Source: Candidatus Krumholzibacteriota bacterium
GTDB taxonomy: Bacteria > Krumholzibacteriota > Krumholzibacteriia > JACNKJ01
Assembly (NCBI GenBank): GCA_016933175.1
Contig: JAFGBK010000025.1
Location: 1-62,319, forward strand
Length of the DNA: 62,319 bases
Direction of reading: 5' to 3'
Part shown: one piece after another, positions 8,217 to 16,900 of the stretch
Layout of the letters: each line of letters opens with the position of its first letter
Position numbering within the stretch: the first letter of the stretch is position 1
Translations under genes and position numbers: made by a program
The notes under the pieces: generated by a model
What the model was told of the DNA's origin: nothing
The model's input: only the letters and a program-made list of their open reading frames with translations
Database searches by the model: none

Positions 8217-9542
8217 TCAGCGCAGCCGGAAGATAATCGTCAGAACGCCCCACTGCTCGGCGGCGCCGGGCTGGGGGCTGAAGCGCCACTGCTGGATGCA
8301 CCGCCGCGCCGCATCGTCCAGGACCCGGTGGGCGCTGGCCTGCTCGATGACGGCCTTGGCGACGGTGCCGTCGGCCCGCACGGTGAAGTACACGCTCACG
8401 GTGCCCTGCCAGGCGCGGCAGCGGGCCTCCTCGGGATAGTCCGGCGCCTCGGAGCACAGGATCTTGCGATCGAGAATGGGGCCGCTCAGGCTCATGCTGA
8501 CGCCCTTCTCCTCGTCCGGTGACGAGGCCGCGACGGCGACCTCCTCCTCCCGCGCCGGCGCCGGCGCAGCGAGGGTCTTCTGGATGGCGGTGGCCGGACC
8601 GTCGCCGGCGGAGCGGGTCGTCAGCGAGCCGACCCGCGTGGTGGCGTCGGCGCCGCCCCGGCTGACGAGGCCGCTGCCGCGCGTGGGCTCCGCGGCCGCG
8701 CCGGCCATGGCCAGGCCCTGCCCGTCGCCCTCGCCCGGTCCGGCAATGGCGACGGACGCCAGGGCGGTCAGCCTGTCGCCGTCCCCCGCCCGCGCCACGA
8801 GGTTGCCCGCCGGCAGGGCGCCCTGATAGGCCTCCTTGCCCGCGGCCAGCGTGCCCCCCACCAGATCCGGGTGGCCGCCCTCGACGCCGCCCTCGGGCAC
8901 GGCGAGGGTCAGGCTCGAGCCCGCCAGGGCGCCGTCGTCCGCCTCCACGGCGAAGGGCAGCGGCGCGGCGGCGTGGTCCTTCCTGCCCACCAGCACCTTG
9001 CCCTCCAGGTCCACGGTCTCGGCGCGGACCCGGCGGGCGGGCGCGTTCTCCAGGCTGCCCGCCAGCAGGACGTCCTCGGCCTGGACGCGGGGCGCCAGGC
9101 TCGGATTGTCGAGCCGCGCGCGCGCGGCCAGCTTGGGCGCCGTCGCCGGCGCCGCGGGCGCCTGCGCCTTGGGCATGGGCAGGGGCGCCATGGCGGCGCC
9201 CAGCAGCGGCCCGGGCATCTCCCGCGGCCTGGCCGGCGGCTTGGCTTTGGCGAAGATGGAACCCTCCAGCTTCGGCTCGACCCGCTTGCGGGCGGCCTCC
9301 ACCTTCTCGGGCGCGATGGTGACCTTCTTGGCCACCTCAGCGCCGTAGCGTTCCTCGAGGTAGGTGACCTCGGTCAGCTCGATGCGCTCGCCCGCCTGCT
9401 TCACGCCGGTCATCCCGATGAGCAGGAGCAGCAGCGCGTGCAGGGCCGCCGAGAGAACGAACGAGACACGGGTGCCGCTGGCGGGCAGGCGCCCGGACGG
9501 CGTGCCGAATTGGTATCGGGTGTTCTGGTGCCCGTGGGCCAT
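8217..9542 (-). CDS. TonB-family energy transducer
   Basis: 441 residues with the TonB plan: a short cytoplasmic start, one transmembrane helix at about 26-46 (SAALHALLLLLIG), a long Ala/Pro/Lys-rich periplasmic region, and a C-terminal TonB domain from about 360. The C-terminal domain shows PDYPEEARCRAWQGTV, VRADGTV and WRFSPQ, the signature of the part that contacts TonB boxes of outer-membrane receptors. TonB couples the proton gradient, through ExbB/ExbD, to outer-membrane import; neither partner nor a receptor is in this window. The ATG at 9542 has AGGAGG seven bases upstream. The spacer region is unusually long and low in Pro compared with proteobacterial TonB. Confidence 0.88.
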   Translation of the reverse strand: MAHGHQNTRYQFGTPSGRLPASGTRVSFVLSAALHALLLLLIGMTGVKQAGERIELTEVTYLEERYGAEVAKKVTIAPEKVEAARKRVEPKLEGSIFAKAKPPARPREMPGPLLGAAMAPLPMPKAQAPAAPATAPKLAARARLDNPSLAPRVQAEDVLLAGSLENAPARRVRAETVDLEGKVLVGRKDHAAAPLPFAVEADDGALAGSSLTLAVPEGGVEGGHPDLVGGTLAAGKEAYQGALPAGNLVARAGDGDRLTALASVAIAGPGEGDGQGLAMAGAAAEPTRGSGLVSRGGADATTRVGSLTTRSAGDGPATAIQKTLAAPAPAREEEVAVAASSPDEEKGVSMSLSGPILDRKILCSEAPDYPEEARCRAWQGTVSVYFTVRADGTVAKAVIEQASAHRVLDDAARRCIQQWRFSPQPGAAEQWGVLTIIFRLR

Positions 9543-9761
9543 GGGCAACCTCCTGGCGTCCGTTGCGGGTGCTCGGTGCGTGGGCCGCGCCGGGAGTACG
9601 CCCCGGATCAGCAAGACGGATTCCAACCCGGCCGAGTCGATCCCGCGATGGCGCAGGAGTGACGTAGAGGGCGCGCCGCGCCGCGCCCGGCCGAGGCGGC
9701 GCCATGCAATGCGCCCGCCGGCGCCGCAGGCGGCACCGGCCGGACGCGACCGGCGGCGGGC

Positions 9762-10535
9762 CTAGAGGCGGAGCTCGAGGCCCAGGGGGCAGTGGTCGCT
9801 TCCCATCACATCGGGACGTATCCAGGCGTCCGCGATCCTTCCGCGCAGGGCCTCGTTGACGAAGAAGTAGTCGATGCGCCAGCCGATGTTCTTCAGGCGG
9901 GCGCCGCTGCGGAAGCTCCACCAGGTGTAGGCCTCGGTGACGTCCCCGTGCACGGCGCGGAAGGTGTCGATCCAGCCGCCCGCGAGCAGGCGCGTGATCC
10001 AGGCGCGCTCCTGGGGCAGGAAGCCGCTGATCGCCTCGTTCTCCTTGGGGCGCGCGAGATCGATCTCGCGGTGTGCCGTGTTGACGTCCCCGCAGACGAC
10101 CACGTCGCGGCCCTCCTTCAGGCGCGCCGTCAGGTGGCGGCGGATGGCCGCGTAGAAGTCCAGCTTGTAGCGCAGGCGCTCGTCGCTGGCCTTGCCGTTG
10201 GGAAAGTATACGTTGTAGAGGAGGAAGCGCTCGTGGTCGGTGACGACGACGCGCCCCTCGGCGTCGAAGCGGCGGGGGCCGAAGCCGATCCGGGCGCCCG
10301 CCAGCGGCGCCCCGTCGCGCACGTAGGTCACGACGCCCGAGTAGCCCGCCTGCTCGGCCGCGGCCCAATGAGCCGACCAGCCGCGCGGCGCGGTGAGCGC
10401 CGGGTCGAGCTGATCGGGGCGCGCCTTGGTCTCCTGCAGGCAGACCATGTCGAGGTCGGACTCCCAGATCCAGTCCAGGGCGCCCTTGCGCTGCACGGCG
10501 CGGATGCCGTTGACGTTCCAGCTGGCGATCTTCAT
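9762..10535 (-). CDS. xthA: Exodeoxyribonuclease III / AP endonuclease
   Basis: 257 residues, a full-length Mg-dependent exonuclease III-type enzyme that cleaves abasic sites and degrades 3' ends in base excision repair. Seen: SWNVNGIRA near the start (Asn7), LQETKA with the metal-binding Glu35, CGDVNTAH in the middle, WRIDYFF, and the terminal GSDHCPL with the Asp247-His248 catalytic pair. The ATG is preceded by GGGAGGAG. It is transcribed from its own promoter at 10563-10591, divergent from the transglutaminase gene. Confidence 0.95.
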   Translation of the reverse strand: MKIASWNVNGIRAVQRKGALDWIWESDLDMVCLQETKARPDQLDPALTAPRGWSAHWAAAEQAGYSGVVTYVRDGAPLAGARIGFGPRRFDAEGRVVVTDHERFLLYNVYFPNGKASDERLRYKLDFYAAIRRHLTARLKEGRDVVVCGDVNTAHREIDLARPKENEAISGFLPQERAWITRLLAGGWIDTFRAVHGDVTEAYTWWSFRSGARLKNIGWRIDYFFVNEALRGRIADAWIRPDVMGSDHCPLGLELRL

Positions 10536-10562
10536 GCACTCCTCCCGGCGGCGGACCCGTCC

Positions 10563-10591
10563 GTCATAGCAGCCCGCCGCGGCGCGGGCAA
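10563..10591 (-). promoter_or_regulatory. Predicted xthA promoter
   Basis: -35 TTGCCC at 10591-10586 and -10 TATGAC at 10568-10563, spacer 17 ending GGCTGC. The leader would be about 20 bases. Confidence 0.6.
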
Positions 10592-10602
10592 CGCCATTTC
10601 CC

Positions 10603-10631
10603 TTGCGGCACCGCGCGGAGCGCGGGAGAAT
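10603..10631 (+). promoter_or_regulatory. Predicted promoter of the transglutaminase-like gene
   Basis: -35 TTGCGG at 10603-10608 and -10 GAGAAT at 10626-10631, spacer 17, back-to-back with the xthA promoter. The -10 is a weaker match than its neighbours. Confidence 0.4.
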
Positions 10632-10659
10632 CGGAACCCCTCCGGCCCCGAGGTGGACC

Positions 10660-13347
10660 ATGCGACGCGTCCCGTCCCGCCTGCTGGCGCTTTTCCTGTG
10701 CCTCCTGCCGATCCTGCCGCTGACGGCGTCCCCGGCCGGCGCCGCCCGCCACCCCGGCCCGGCGGCGGACCTGGATGCCCGCGTCGCGGCCACGCTGGCG
10801 CGTCACCTGGACGGCGCGGCCATCGGCGCCTGGCTGGCGACCCTGTCGGCCGGGAGCCTGGAGCGCGACGCGGCCGAGTGGATCCTGGCCTGGCTGCCCC
10901 CGGCCGACTGCGCGCGCGTGGATCTGGCCCTGCTGCGCGAGCACGTGGAGCTGGCGGCCGCGAGCTACCGCGAGGCCCCCTGGCGGGAACGTCTCCCGCG
11001 GGAGCTGTGGCTCCGCTTCGTGGTCCCCCACCGGGTGAGCCAGGAGCCCGCCCAGGCCTGGCGGCGGCCCTTCCACGACGCGCTGTGGCCGCGCGTCAGG
11101 GACCTGCCCACCATGGAGCACGCCGTTCTGGAGGTGAACCGCTGGTGCCGCGAGGGCTGCACCTTCACGTCCACCAGCGGCCGCGACATGGGCCCGCTGA
11201 CCACCCTGAAGCGGGGCCTGGGCCGCTGCGAGGAGGAGATGATCCTGACCATCTCCGCCCTGCGCAGCGTCGGCCTGCCGGCGCGCAGCTGCGCCACGCC
11301 CTACTGGACCTTCACCGACAACAACCACGCCTGGGTGGAGGCCTGGGCCGACGGCGGCTGGCACTACCTGGGCGGCTGCGAGCCGGACCGGGCCCTGGAC
11401 CGCGCCTGGTTCACAGGCGCCGCGCGCCGCGCCGGCTTCGTGCGCTCGGTGGCCTACGGCGAGTTCGACCCGGCGCCCGAGCCCCTCTATCGCGCCGAGC
11501 ACGGCGCCACCCTCATCAACTCCACGCGCGTCTACACGGAACCGATCACCCTGACCGCCGCCGTCGCGGGCGGCGGCGACCTCTGGATCAACGTCCTCAA
11601 CTTCGGCTCCCTGCGACCCATCGCGCGCCTGGCCTCGGGCGGCAGCATCGAGCTGGGCCCCGGCGAGTACGCCCTGACCGCGGACCACGGCGGCGCGCTG
11701 CTTCTCGAGACCGTGCGCGGCGGCCCCGGCGCGCGGGTGCGCGCGACCCTGGACGCGGACGACGCCTACGACCTGGCCGCCTCGCCCGCTTTCTGGCTGC
11801 GCTACCCCGAATCCGACGCCCCGCCCCGCGCCGAGCGCGACCTGTCGGACGCGGAGACGGAGCGCCGCCATCGCCTGGACATGCGTGCCCGCGAGGAGGA
11901 CCGGGCGCGCCTGCGCACGTTGAACGACCGCGAGCGGGAGGTCCTGGCGGGACTGGATCCGGCCGCGCGCGAGCGCCTGGAGGCCGTTCTCGAAAAGCCC
12001 CTCGAGCGCGTCTCCACGATCTTCCTGCTCCTGGACGGGTACGGCGAGGAGCCCGGCCGCGCGGCCCTGCTGGACCTGCTGGCGATGGCCGACGACAAGG
12101 ACCTGCTGGAGCTCGACGCGCGGGACCTCCGCTCCCACGTGGACGGCGCCCTGGCGGCGCGTGAGCGCCTGGCGCCCCTCGGCCTGGCGATGCCCGACTC
12201 CATCTTCCGCGAGGGGCTCCTCGCCTGCCGCATCGACCGCGAGCCGGGCGGCGCCTGGCGCGAGGGCCTGCCCCTCGTCCCGCTGGCCGGCACGTCGGAG
12301 GCCAGCCTGGCGGCCGTCCTGGCGGCGTTCCGTGAACGGATGCGCGAGACGGTGACGGGCTTCTTCGGCAATCCCCTTCCCCCCGACGAGGCCTGGGCCC
12401 TGGGCCTAGGCTCCGCGCGGGACCTGGCGACGGCGCTGGTGGGGCTGCTCCGGCGCAACGGCTTCCCCGCCCGCGTCCGCTTCGGCATCGTGGAGACCTG
12501 GCTGGGCGACTGGCGGCGCCTCGATCCCGTCGCCGGCCGCCTCGCCGCGGAGTCCCCCGGCGCGGCGCCCGCCGGGCGCGGCCGCCTGGACATCACCATC
12601 ACGCGCGGCGGCCTGCCCTGGGAGCGCGCCGAGCCCTATCGCCACTTCATGGTGACGCGCCTGGAGGACGGCTGGCTGGAGAGCCCCTGGTGGGACGTGG
12701 CGACCGGCGAGCAGGACTGGGACGCCGGCGATTACGTCCTCTGCTCGGTGCTGCGCGTGCCCGGCGGCAGCGCCACCGGCCGCCTGCGCGCCTTCGCGGT
12801 GCGCGGCGGCGACACCACGCGCGTCACGCTGCCCGTGGACGCGGACGCGCGGGCGTGGGATGCGGCCGGCGCCCTGCTGGCCGGCCCCGAGCCGGCGCGC
12901 GTCCTGGCCGTCCTGGCGGGAGCGCCCCTCGCGCGCCACGCGCCCGATGCTGGAGGCACGCCGGGTGAAGGCGGCGGCGCGGCGCCGCCGGCCGCGGGTC
13001 TCTTCGTCCTGTTCGAGCCGGGGGAGCCCGCCGCCCGCATGATCACGGCCCTGGGAGGCGTGGGGCCGCGCCTGGCGGCGGCGGGCCTGTCGCTGGTCCC
13101 CGTCATGACCGGCCCGTCCGGTCAGGCCGAGGCCTGGCAGGCGCGCCTGGCGGAGGCGGGGCTGCCGACGGTCCTGTGGACCGACACCGGCGGCGCCCTC
13201 GACGCCCTGCGCGACGGGGACGGCGCCTTCGCGCCCCTGCTCATGCTGCGGGATCCCGGCAGCGAGGTGATCCTCCTGCGCCGTGGCTTCGACGCCGCGG
13301 CCGACGAGATGGTCCACCTGGCCCTGGACGTCCTGGCGGCGCGCTAG
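10660..13347 (+). CDS. Exported multidomain transglutaminase-like protein
   Basis: 895 residues. A signal peptide covers about 1-29. A transglutaminase core follows with GRCEEEMILTISALR (Cys190), TDNNHAWVEAW (His223) and an Asp in GGCEPD near 243, so the Cys-His-Asp triad looks intact. This core resembles large exported transglutaminase-like proteins of Bacteroidota. A beta-rich region and charged helices follow. At about 585-640 there is a second, degenerate copy (SARDLATALVGLLRRNGFPARV) in which the Cys position is not conserved. The last 100 residues look like a thioredoxin/peroxiredoxin-type fold without a Cys pair. Proteolysis or cross-linking of extracytoplasmic polypeptides is possible. 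The ATG has GAGGTGG upstream. The stop shares CTAG with the convergent NYN gene. Confidence 0.82.
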   Translation: MRRVPSRLLALFLCLLPILPLTASPAGAARHPGPAADLDARVAATLARHLDGAAIGAWLATLSAGSLERDAAEWILAWLPPADCARVDLALLREHVELAAASYREAPWRERLPRELWLRFVVPHRVSQEPAQAWRRPFHDALWPRVRDLPTMEHAVLEVNRWCREGCTFTSTSGRDMGPLTTLKRGLGRCEEEMILTISALRSVGLPARSCATPYWTFTDNNHAWVEAWADGGWHYLGGCEPDRALDRAWFTGAARRAGFVRSVAYGEFDPAPEPLYRAEHGATLINSTRVYTEPITLTAAVAGGGDLWINVLNFGSLRPIARLASGGSIELGPGEYALTADHGGALLLETVRGGPGARVRATLDADDAYDLAASPAFWLRYPESDAPPRAERDLSDAETERRHRLDMRAREEDRARLRTLNDREREVLAGLDPAARERLEAVLEKPLERVSTIFLLLDGYGEEPGRAALLDLLAMADDKDLLELDARDLRSHVDGALAARERLAPLGLAMPDSIFREGLLACRIDREPGGAWREGLPLVPLAGTSEASLAAVLAAFRERMRETVTGFFGNPLPPDEAWALGLGSARDLATALVGLLRRNGFPARVRFGIVETWLGDWRRLDPVAGRLAAESPGAAPAGRGRLDITITRGGLPWERAEPYRHFMVTRLEDGWLESPWWDVATGEQDWDAGDYVLCSVLRVPGGSATGRLRAFAVRGGDTTRVTLPVDADARAWDAAGALLAGPEPARVLAVLAGAPLARHAPDAGGTPGEGGGAAPPAAGLFVLFEPGEPAARMITALGGVGPRLAAAGLSLVPVMTGPSGQAEAWQARLAEAGLPTVLWTDTGGALDALRDGDGAFAPLLMLRDPGSEVILLRRGFDAAADEMVHLALDVLAAR

Positions 13348-13892
13348 GACGTGGCGTCCGTGCCGTCGCCGTCCGCGCCGTCCGCGTCGCCTCGGGAGTC
13401 CGCGCGGTCCGCGTCGCCGGCGCCGAAGCGCTCGAGCCAGTAGCGGACCTCCTCCTCGTTCGGCGCTTCCGGCTTCTCCGCCGCCGCGTCCGCGGAGGGC
13501 GCCTCGCGCCGGCGGCGGCGCCTCTCCAGCGCGGCCACCAGCTCGTCGGCCGCCATCACGCGCGCGCCGCGGGCCCGGGCCGGGCCGCCGATGTCCCGCT
13601 CGTCGCTGGTGACGATGGTGACCTCGCCCGGCTGCGGGTGTCTGGCGAGGGCGGCGAGGATCCAACCGTCGGCGTCGGGCGCGGTGACGACGCACAGGCG
13701 TCCCGGCGCGCGCTCCACGGCGCGTTGCGGCCCGTCGAAGACCACGGTCCACTGCTCGCGGCTGCGCAGGGCGAGGGGCGCCAGGGCCTCGAGAAAGCGC
13801 GCGCGGCACTCGCCGGGGTTCGTCTCCAGGAGGGCGGCCAGACGGGGCAGGCGGTGGATCACGTTGAAGGCGTCCACCCAGCGCTCGCTCAC
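13344..13892 (-). CDS. YacP-like NYN-domain protein (putative RNase)
   Basis: 182 residues. The NYN (PIN-like) fold is suggested by the N-terminal DAFNVIH, the internal VVFDGPQ, and VTSDERDI with acidic residues at strand ends. Bacterial YacP/Rae1-type relatives are ribosome- or RNA-associated nucleases. The C-terminal 50 residues are a low-complexity acidic tail (repeats of Gly, Asp and Ala), which is not usual for the family. The GTG start overlaps the AcpS stop (GTGA), giving an acpS-NYN operon. The stop overlaps that of the transglutaminase gene through CTAG. Nuclease activity is inferred from fold only. Confidence 0.75.
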   Translation of the reverse strand: MSERWVDAFNVIHRLPRLAALLETNPGECRARFLEALAPLALRSREQWTVVFDGPQRAVERAPGRLCVVTAPDADGWILAALARHPQPGEVTIVTSDERDIGGPARARGARVMAADELVAALERRRRRREAPSADAAAEKPEAPNEEEVRYWLERFGAGDADRADSRGDADGADGDGTDATS

Positions 13893-14275
13893 CGCGGCCC
13901 GCCCTCGAGGATCACCATGGCGGCCGCCAGGCCGTCGAGGTCCGTGATGGAGACGTGGATGGCCGTGACGCCCATGGCGTCGGCCAGCTCCCGGGCGCGG
14001 CCGCTCAGCGCGATGCCGGGCTTGCCGCCAGGCTCGTTGAAGACGCGGATCTGCCGCCAGACCACGCCCCGCCGCAGCCCCGTGCCCAGAGCCTTGAGGA
14101 GGGCCTCCTTGGCGGCGAAGCGTCCGGCGTAGCGCGGCCAGGGATCGCGGGCCCGCTCGCAGGCGGCGCGCTCGGGATCGAGGAAGAGTCGTGCGAGCAG
14201 GCGCTCGCCGCGCCGCGCCCAGGCGGCGCGCAGCCGGGCGGGGTCCGCCAAGTCGATGCCGGTGCCGAGGATCAT
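13889..14275 (-). CDS. acpS: Holo-[acyl-carrier-protein] synthase
   Basis: 128 residues, typical for AcpS, which transfers 4'-phosphopantetheine from CoA to acyl carrier protein. Seen: GTGIDLADP at the start (Mg-binding Asp), RFAAKEALLKALGTGL in the middle with the Lys/Glu of the family motif, and HVSITD near the end. I chose the ATG at 14275 because the family begins with MI(I/L)G-type sequence and the -10 hexamer TAGCAT lies exactly 7 bases upstream, which implies a leaderless message. An ATG nine bases earlier would be upstream of the predicted transcription start. It is coupled to the downstream NYN gene by GTGA. Confidence 0.9.
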   Translation of the reverse strand: MILGTGIDLADPARLRAAWARRGERLLARLFLDPERAACERARDPWPRYAGRFAAKEALLKALGTGLRRGVVWRQIRVFNEPGGKPGIALSGRARELADAMGVTAIHVSITDLDGLAAAMVILEGGPR

Positions 14276-14282
14276 GGATCCC

Positions 14283-14311
14283 ATGCTAGGGCCTGGCGGT
14301 GCGGCGCGCAA
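14283..14311 (-). promoter_or_regulatory. Predicted leaderless promoter of acpS
   Basis: -35 TTGCGC at 14311-14306, spacer 17, -10 TAGCAT at 14288-14283, then 7 bases to the ATG. The message would start at or next to the start codon. Confidence 0.55.
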
Positions 14312-14319
14312 GGCCGCCA

Positions 14320-14348
14320 TTGCCAGCGTCCCGCCCGGCTGCTACCCT
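14320..14348 (+). promoter_or_regulatory. Predicted leaderless promoter of the GT4-GT4 gene
   Basis: -35 TTGCCA at 14320-14325, spacer 17 ending GGCTGC, -10 TACCCT at 14343-14348, then 8 bases to the GTG. The gene has no recognisable ribosome site, which fits a leaderless message. Back-to-back with the acpS promoter. Confidence 0.55.
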
Positions 14349-14356
14349 GCCCGCCC

Positions 14357-16900
14357 GTGAAGATCCTCGTCCTCAGCCACATGTATCCCCGGCCCGATCG
14401 CGAGCACTACGGCGTCTTCGTCCACGAGCCCGCGCGCGAGCTGGCCGCGCGCGGACACTCGGTGCGCGTCGTCGCGCCCGTGCCCCGCACGCCGCCGGGC
14501 CTGGCCGCGCTGCATCCCGCGTGGCGCCGGCTCGCGCGCCTGCCGGCCCGTCGCGAGCTGGACGGGATCCCCGTGGCGCATCCCCGCTACCTGCTGCTGC
14601 CGCGCCGCCTGGGATTCGCGGCCGCCGCGGGGCGCATGGCGCGGGCCGTGCTGGCCCTGCCGGATCTCGCGGACGTCGACCTGATCCACGCCCACGCGGG
14701 CCTGCCCGACGGCGCCGCGGCCCGGCGCGTGGCCGCGCGGCTGGGCGTTTCCTACCTGGTCACCTCCCACGGCTCCGATGTCCTGCGCGCCGCCCTCTGG
14801 TCGCGGGCGGCCCACGGGGAGCTGCACGACGCCTTCCGCGGCGCGGCCCGCGTGCTGATGGTCAGCCGCGCCGCCCTGGCGCGGGCCGAGGCGCGGGCCC
14901 TGCCCGTGGATCGCGCCGAAGTGCTGTGGAACGGCTACCGCGACGACCTCTTCCTGGCGCCCGCGCGCGGCGATGACGGAGGGCCTCCGTGCGGCGGAGC
15001 GCCGACCGGCGAAAGCGCGCCGGACGCCGCCGGGCGCGTCCCGCGCCTGATCTGCGTGGCCAACCTGGTGCCCTCCAAGAACGTCGACGCCCTGCTCGAT
15101 GCCCTGGGGCGTCTGCGCGAGGCCGGCCTGTCCCTGCCCCTGCGCGTGGTGGGCACCGGGCCCGAGGCCCCGGCCCTGGCGCGCCAGGCCGCCGCGCTGG
15201 CCCTCGACGTCACCTGGACGCCCCGCCTGGACCGGCCCGCCCTGGCCGCCGCCCTGCGCGAGGCCGACGTCTTCGTCCTGCCCGCCCGGGGGGAATCCTT
15301 CGGCATCGCCTACCTCGAGGCCATGGCCTCGGGCCTGCCCGTCGTCGCCCCGGCCGGCGAGGGCATCGGGGACCTGGTGGCCGACGGCGCGCAGGGCCTG
15401 CTGACGGATCCCGGCGCGCCCGGTTCCCTGGACCGGGCCCTGCGCCGCCTGGCCGAGGACGGGGACCTGCGCCGGCGCCTGGGCGCGGCGGCCCGGGAGC
15501 GAGCCCGCGGCCTCGGCTGGACACGGCACGCCGAACGCCTGGAGGCCGTCTACGAGACGGCGCTCGCCGAGTCGCGGGGCGGCGCGGCGGGCGCCGGCGG
15601 CGCCGGCGCCTCGGAACCCGCCGTGGCTGCGCGCGGCGCGGTCCTGCACCTGCTCTACAACTCCGAGCCCGACCGCAACGGCTACGCCATGCGCAGCCGC
15701 TACATCCTGCGCGCCCAGCGCGCCCTGGGCCGCGCGGTGCAGGCCGCCACCAGCCCCTTCCAGCAGGAGCGCTGGAGCCCGGGACCGCGGGAGACGCGCG
15801 AGGGGATCCTCTACCACCGTCTCGCCCTGCGCGTCGTCGATCGCCGCCGGGGCCGCCTGGGCTGGCGACGCTTCGGCGTCTTCGTGAGCAAGGCCCTGGC
15901 CGACCGCCTGCTGGCGCCGCAGCTGGCCCGCGTGCTGCGCGCGGAGCGGCCCGCGATCCTGCACGCCCATTCCCCGGCCTTCGTCCTCTTCCTCGCCCGG
16001 CGCGCCGCGCGGCGGGCGGGCCAGGCGGCGCTACCCCTGGTCTACGAGGCGCGCGGCCTGACCGAGGAGACCGAGGCCCTGGTGGGTAACACGCGCGCGG
16101 GCGGCATCCTCTACGGGATCAAGCGCCGCCTGGAGGAGCGGGCCATGGGCGCGGCGGATGCCGTGGTCACCATCAGCGAGGGCATGCGCGCGGACTTCGC
16201 GCGGCGCGGCGTGCCGGCCGGGAAGATCCACGTCGTGCCCAACGGCGTGGATTGCGAGGCCATCCAGCCCCCCGCGCGCGACGCGGCCCTGGCCGCCGCG
16301 CTGGGGCTCGCCGAGGGCCGGACGCTGGGCTACATCGGCAGCCTCGGCCGCCTGGAGGGCCTGCCCTGGCTCGTGGAGCGCCTGGCCGAGCTGCCGGACG
16401 ACTGGCGCCTGGTCATCGTCGGCGACGGGCAGGACCGGCCGGTCCTGCTGGCGCGCGCCGGGGCCCTGGGCCTGACCGGCCGCGTGACGGCGCCGGGATC
16501 CGTGCCCCACGCCGCGGTGGGCCGCTGGTACGGGATCATCGACTACTTCGTCCTGCCGCGCCCGAGCCTGCGGGTCACGGAGCTGGTCACGCCCCTCAAG
16601 CCCCTCGAGGCCATGGCCGCCGAGCGGGTCGTCCTGGCCAGCGACGTGGGCGGCCACCGCGAGATCATCGACGACGGCGCCAACGGGCTGCTCTTCCGCC
16701 GGGGCGATCCGCGAGCCTTCGTGGCCCGCGTGACGGAGCTGGCCGCCCAGCCCGCGCGGCGCCGCGAGCTGGGCGCCGCCGCCCGCCGCTGGGCGCGGGC
16801 CGAGCGCGACTGGACGCGCCTGGCGGAGCGCTACGAGGCCGTCTACGCGGACGCGGCGGCGAGCGCGGCCCGCCGCGGCGGGAAGGGGGCGACGCGGTGA
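14357..16900 (+). CDS. Tandem GT4-GT4 glycosyltransferase fusion
   Basis: 847 residues in one uninterrupted frame carrying two complete GT-B glycosyltransferases. The first (1 to about 415) starts KILVLSHMYPRPDREHYG and has ARGESFGIAYLEAM, the donor-binding EX7E region. A Gly/Ala linker (about 415-430) follows. The second (about 430-840) has a GYAMRSRYILRAQRALG start recalling exosortase-associated glycosyltransferases, then HVVPNGVD, IVGDGQD, and TELVTPLKPLEAM. Both should transfer sugars from nucleotide donors in surface polysaccharide synthesis. Enzymes of this kind are normally separate. The stop overlaps the GTG of the next GT4 gene (GTGA), so all three domains are co-produced. A frameshift artefact is unlikely, since the frame is continuous through a low-complexity linker. 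Confidence 0.9.
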   Translation: MKILVLSHMYPRPDREHYGVFVHEPARELAARGHSVRVVAPVPRTPPGLAALHPAWRRLARLPARRELDGIPVAHPRYLLLPRRLGFAAAAGRMARAVLALPDLADVDLIHAHAGLPDGAAARRVAARLGVSYLVTSHGSDVLRAALWSRAAHGELHDAFRGAARVLMVSRAALARAEARALPVDRAEVLWNGYRDDLFLAPARGDDGGPPCGGAPTGESAPDAAGRVPRLICVANLVPSKNVDALLDALGRLREAGLSLPLRVVGTGPEAPALARQAAALALDVTWTPRLDRPALAAALREADVFVLPARGESFGIAYLEAMASGLPVVAPAGEGIGDLVADGAQGLLTDPGAPGSLDRALRRLAEDGDLRRRLGAAARERARGLGWTRHAERLEAVYETALAESRGGAAGAGGAGASEPAVAARGAVLHLLYNSEPDRNGYAMRSRYILRAQRALGRAVQAATSPFQQERWSPGPRETREGILYHRLALRVVDRRRGRLGWRRFGVFVSKALADRLLAPQLARVLRAERPAILHAHSPAFVLFLARRAARRAGQAALPLVYEARGLTEETEALVGNTRAGGILYGIKRRLEERAMGAADAVVTISEGMRADFARRGVPAGKIHVVPNGVDCEAIQPPARDAALAAALGLAEGRTLGYIGSLGRLEGLPWLVERLAELPDDWRLVIVGDGQDRPVLLARAGALGLTGRVTAPGSVPHAAVGRWYGIIDYFVLPRPSLRVTELVTPLKPLEAMAAERVVLASDVGGHREIIDDGANGLLFRRGDPRAFVARVTELAAQPARRRELGAAARRWARAERDWTRLAERYEAVYADAAASAARRGGKGATR

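Noticed and set aside
12406-13809. 467-codon minus-strand frame across the transglutaminase/NYN junction
   Set aside because: Shadow of two real genes; its composition is that of reverse G+C-rich codons and it has no motif.
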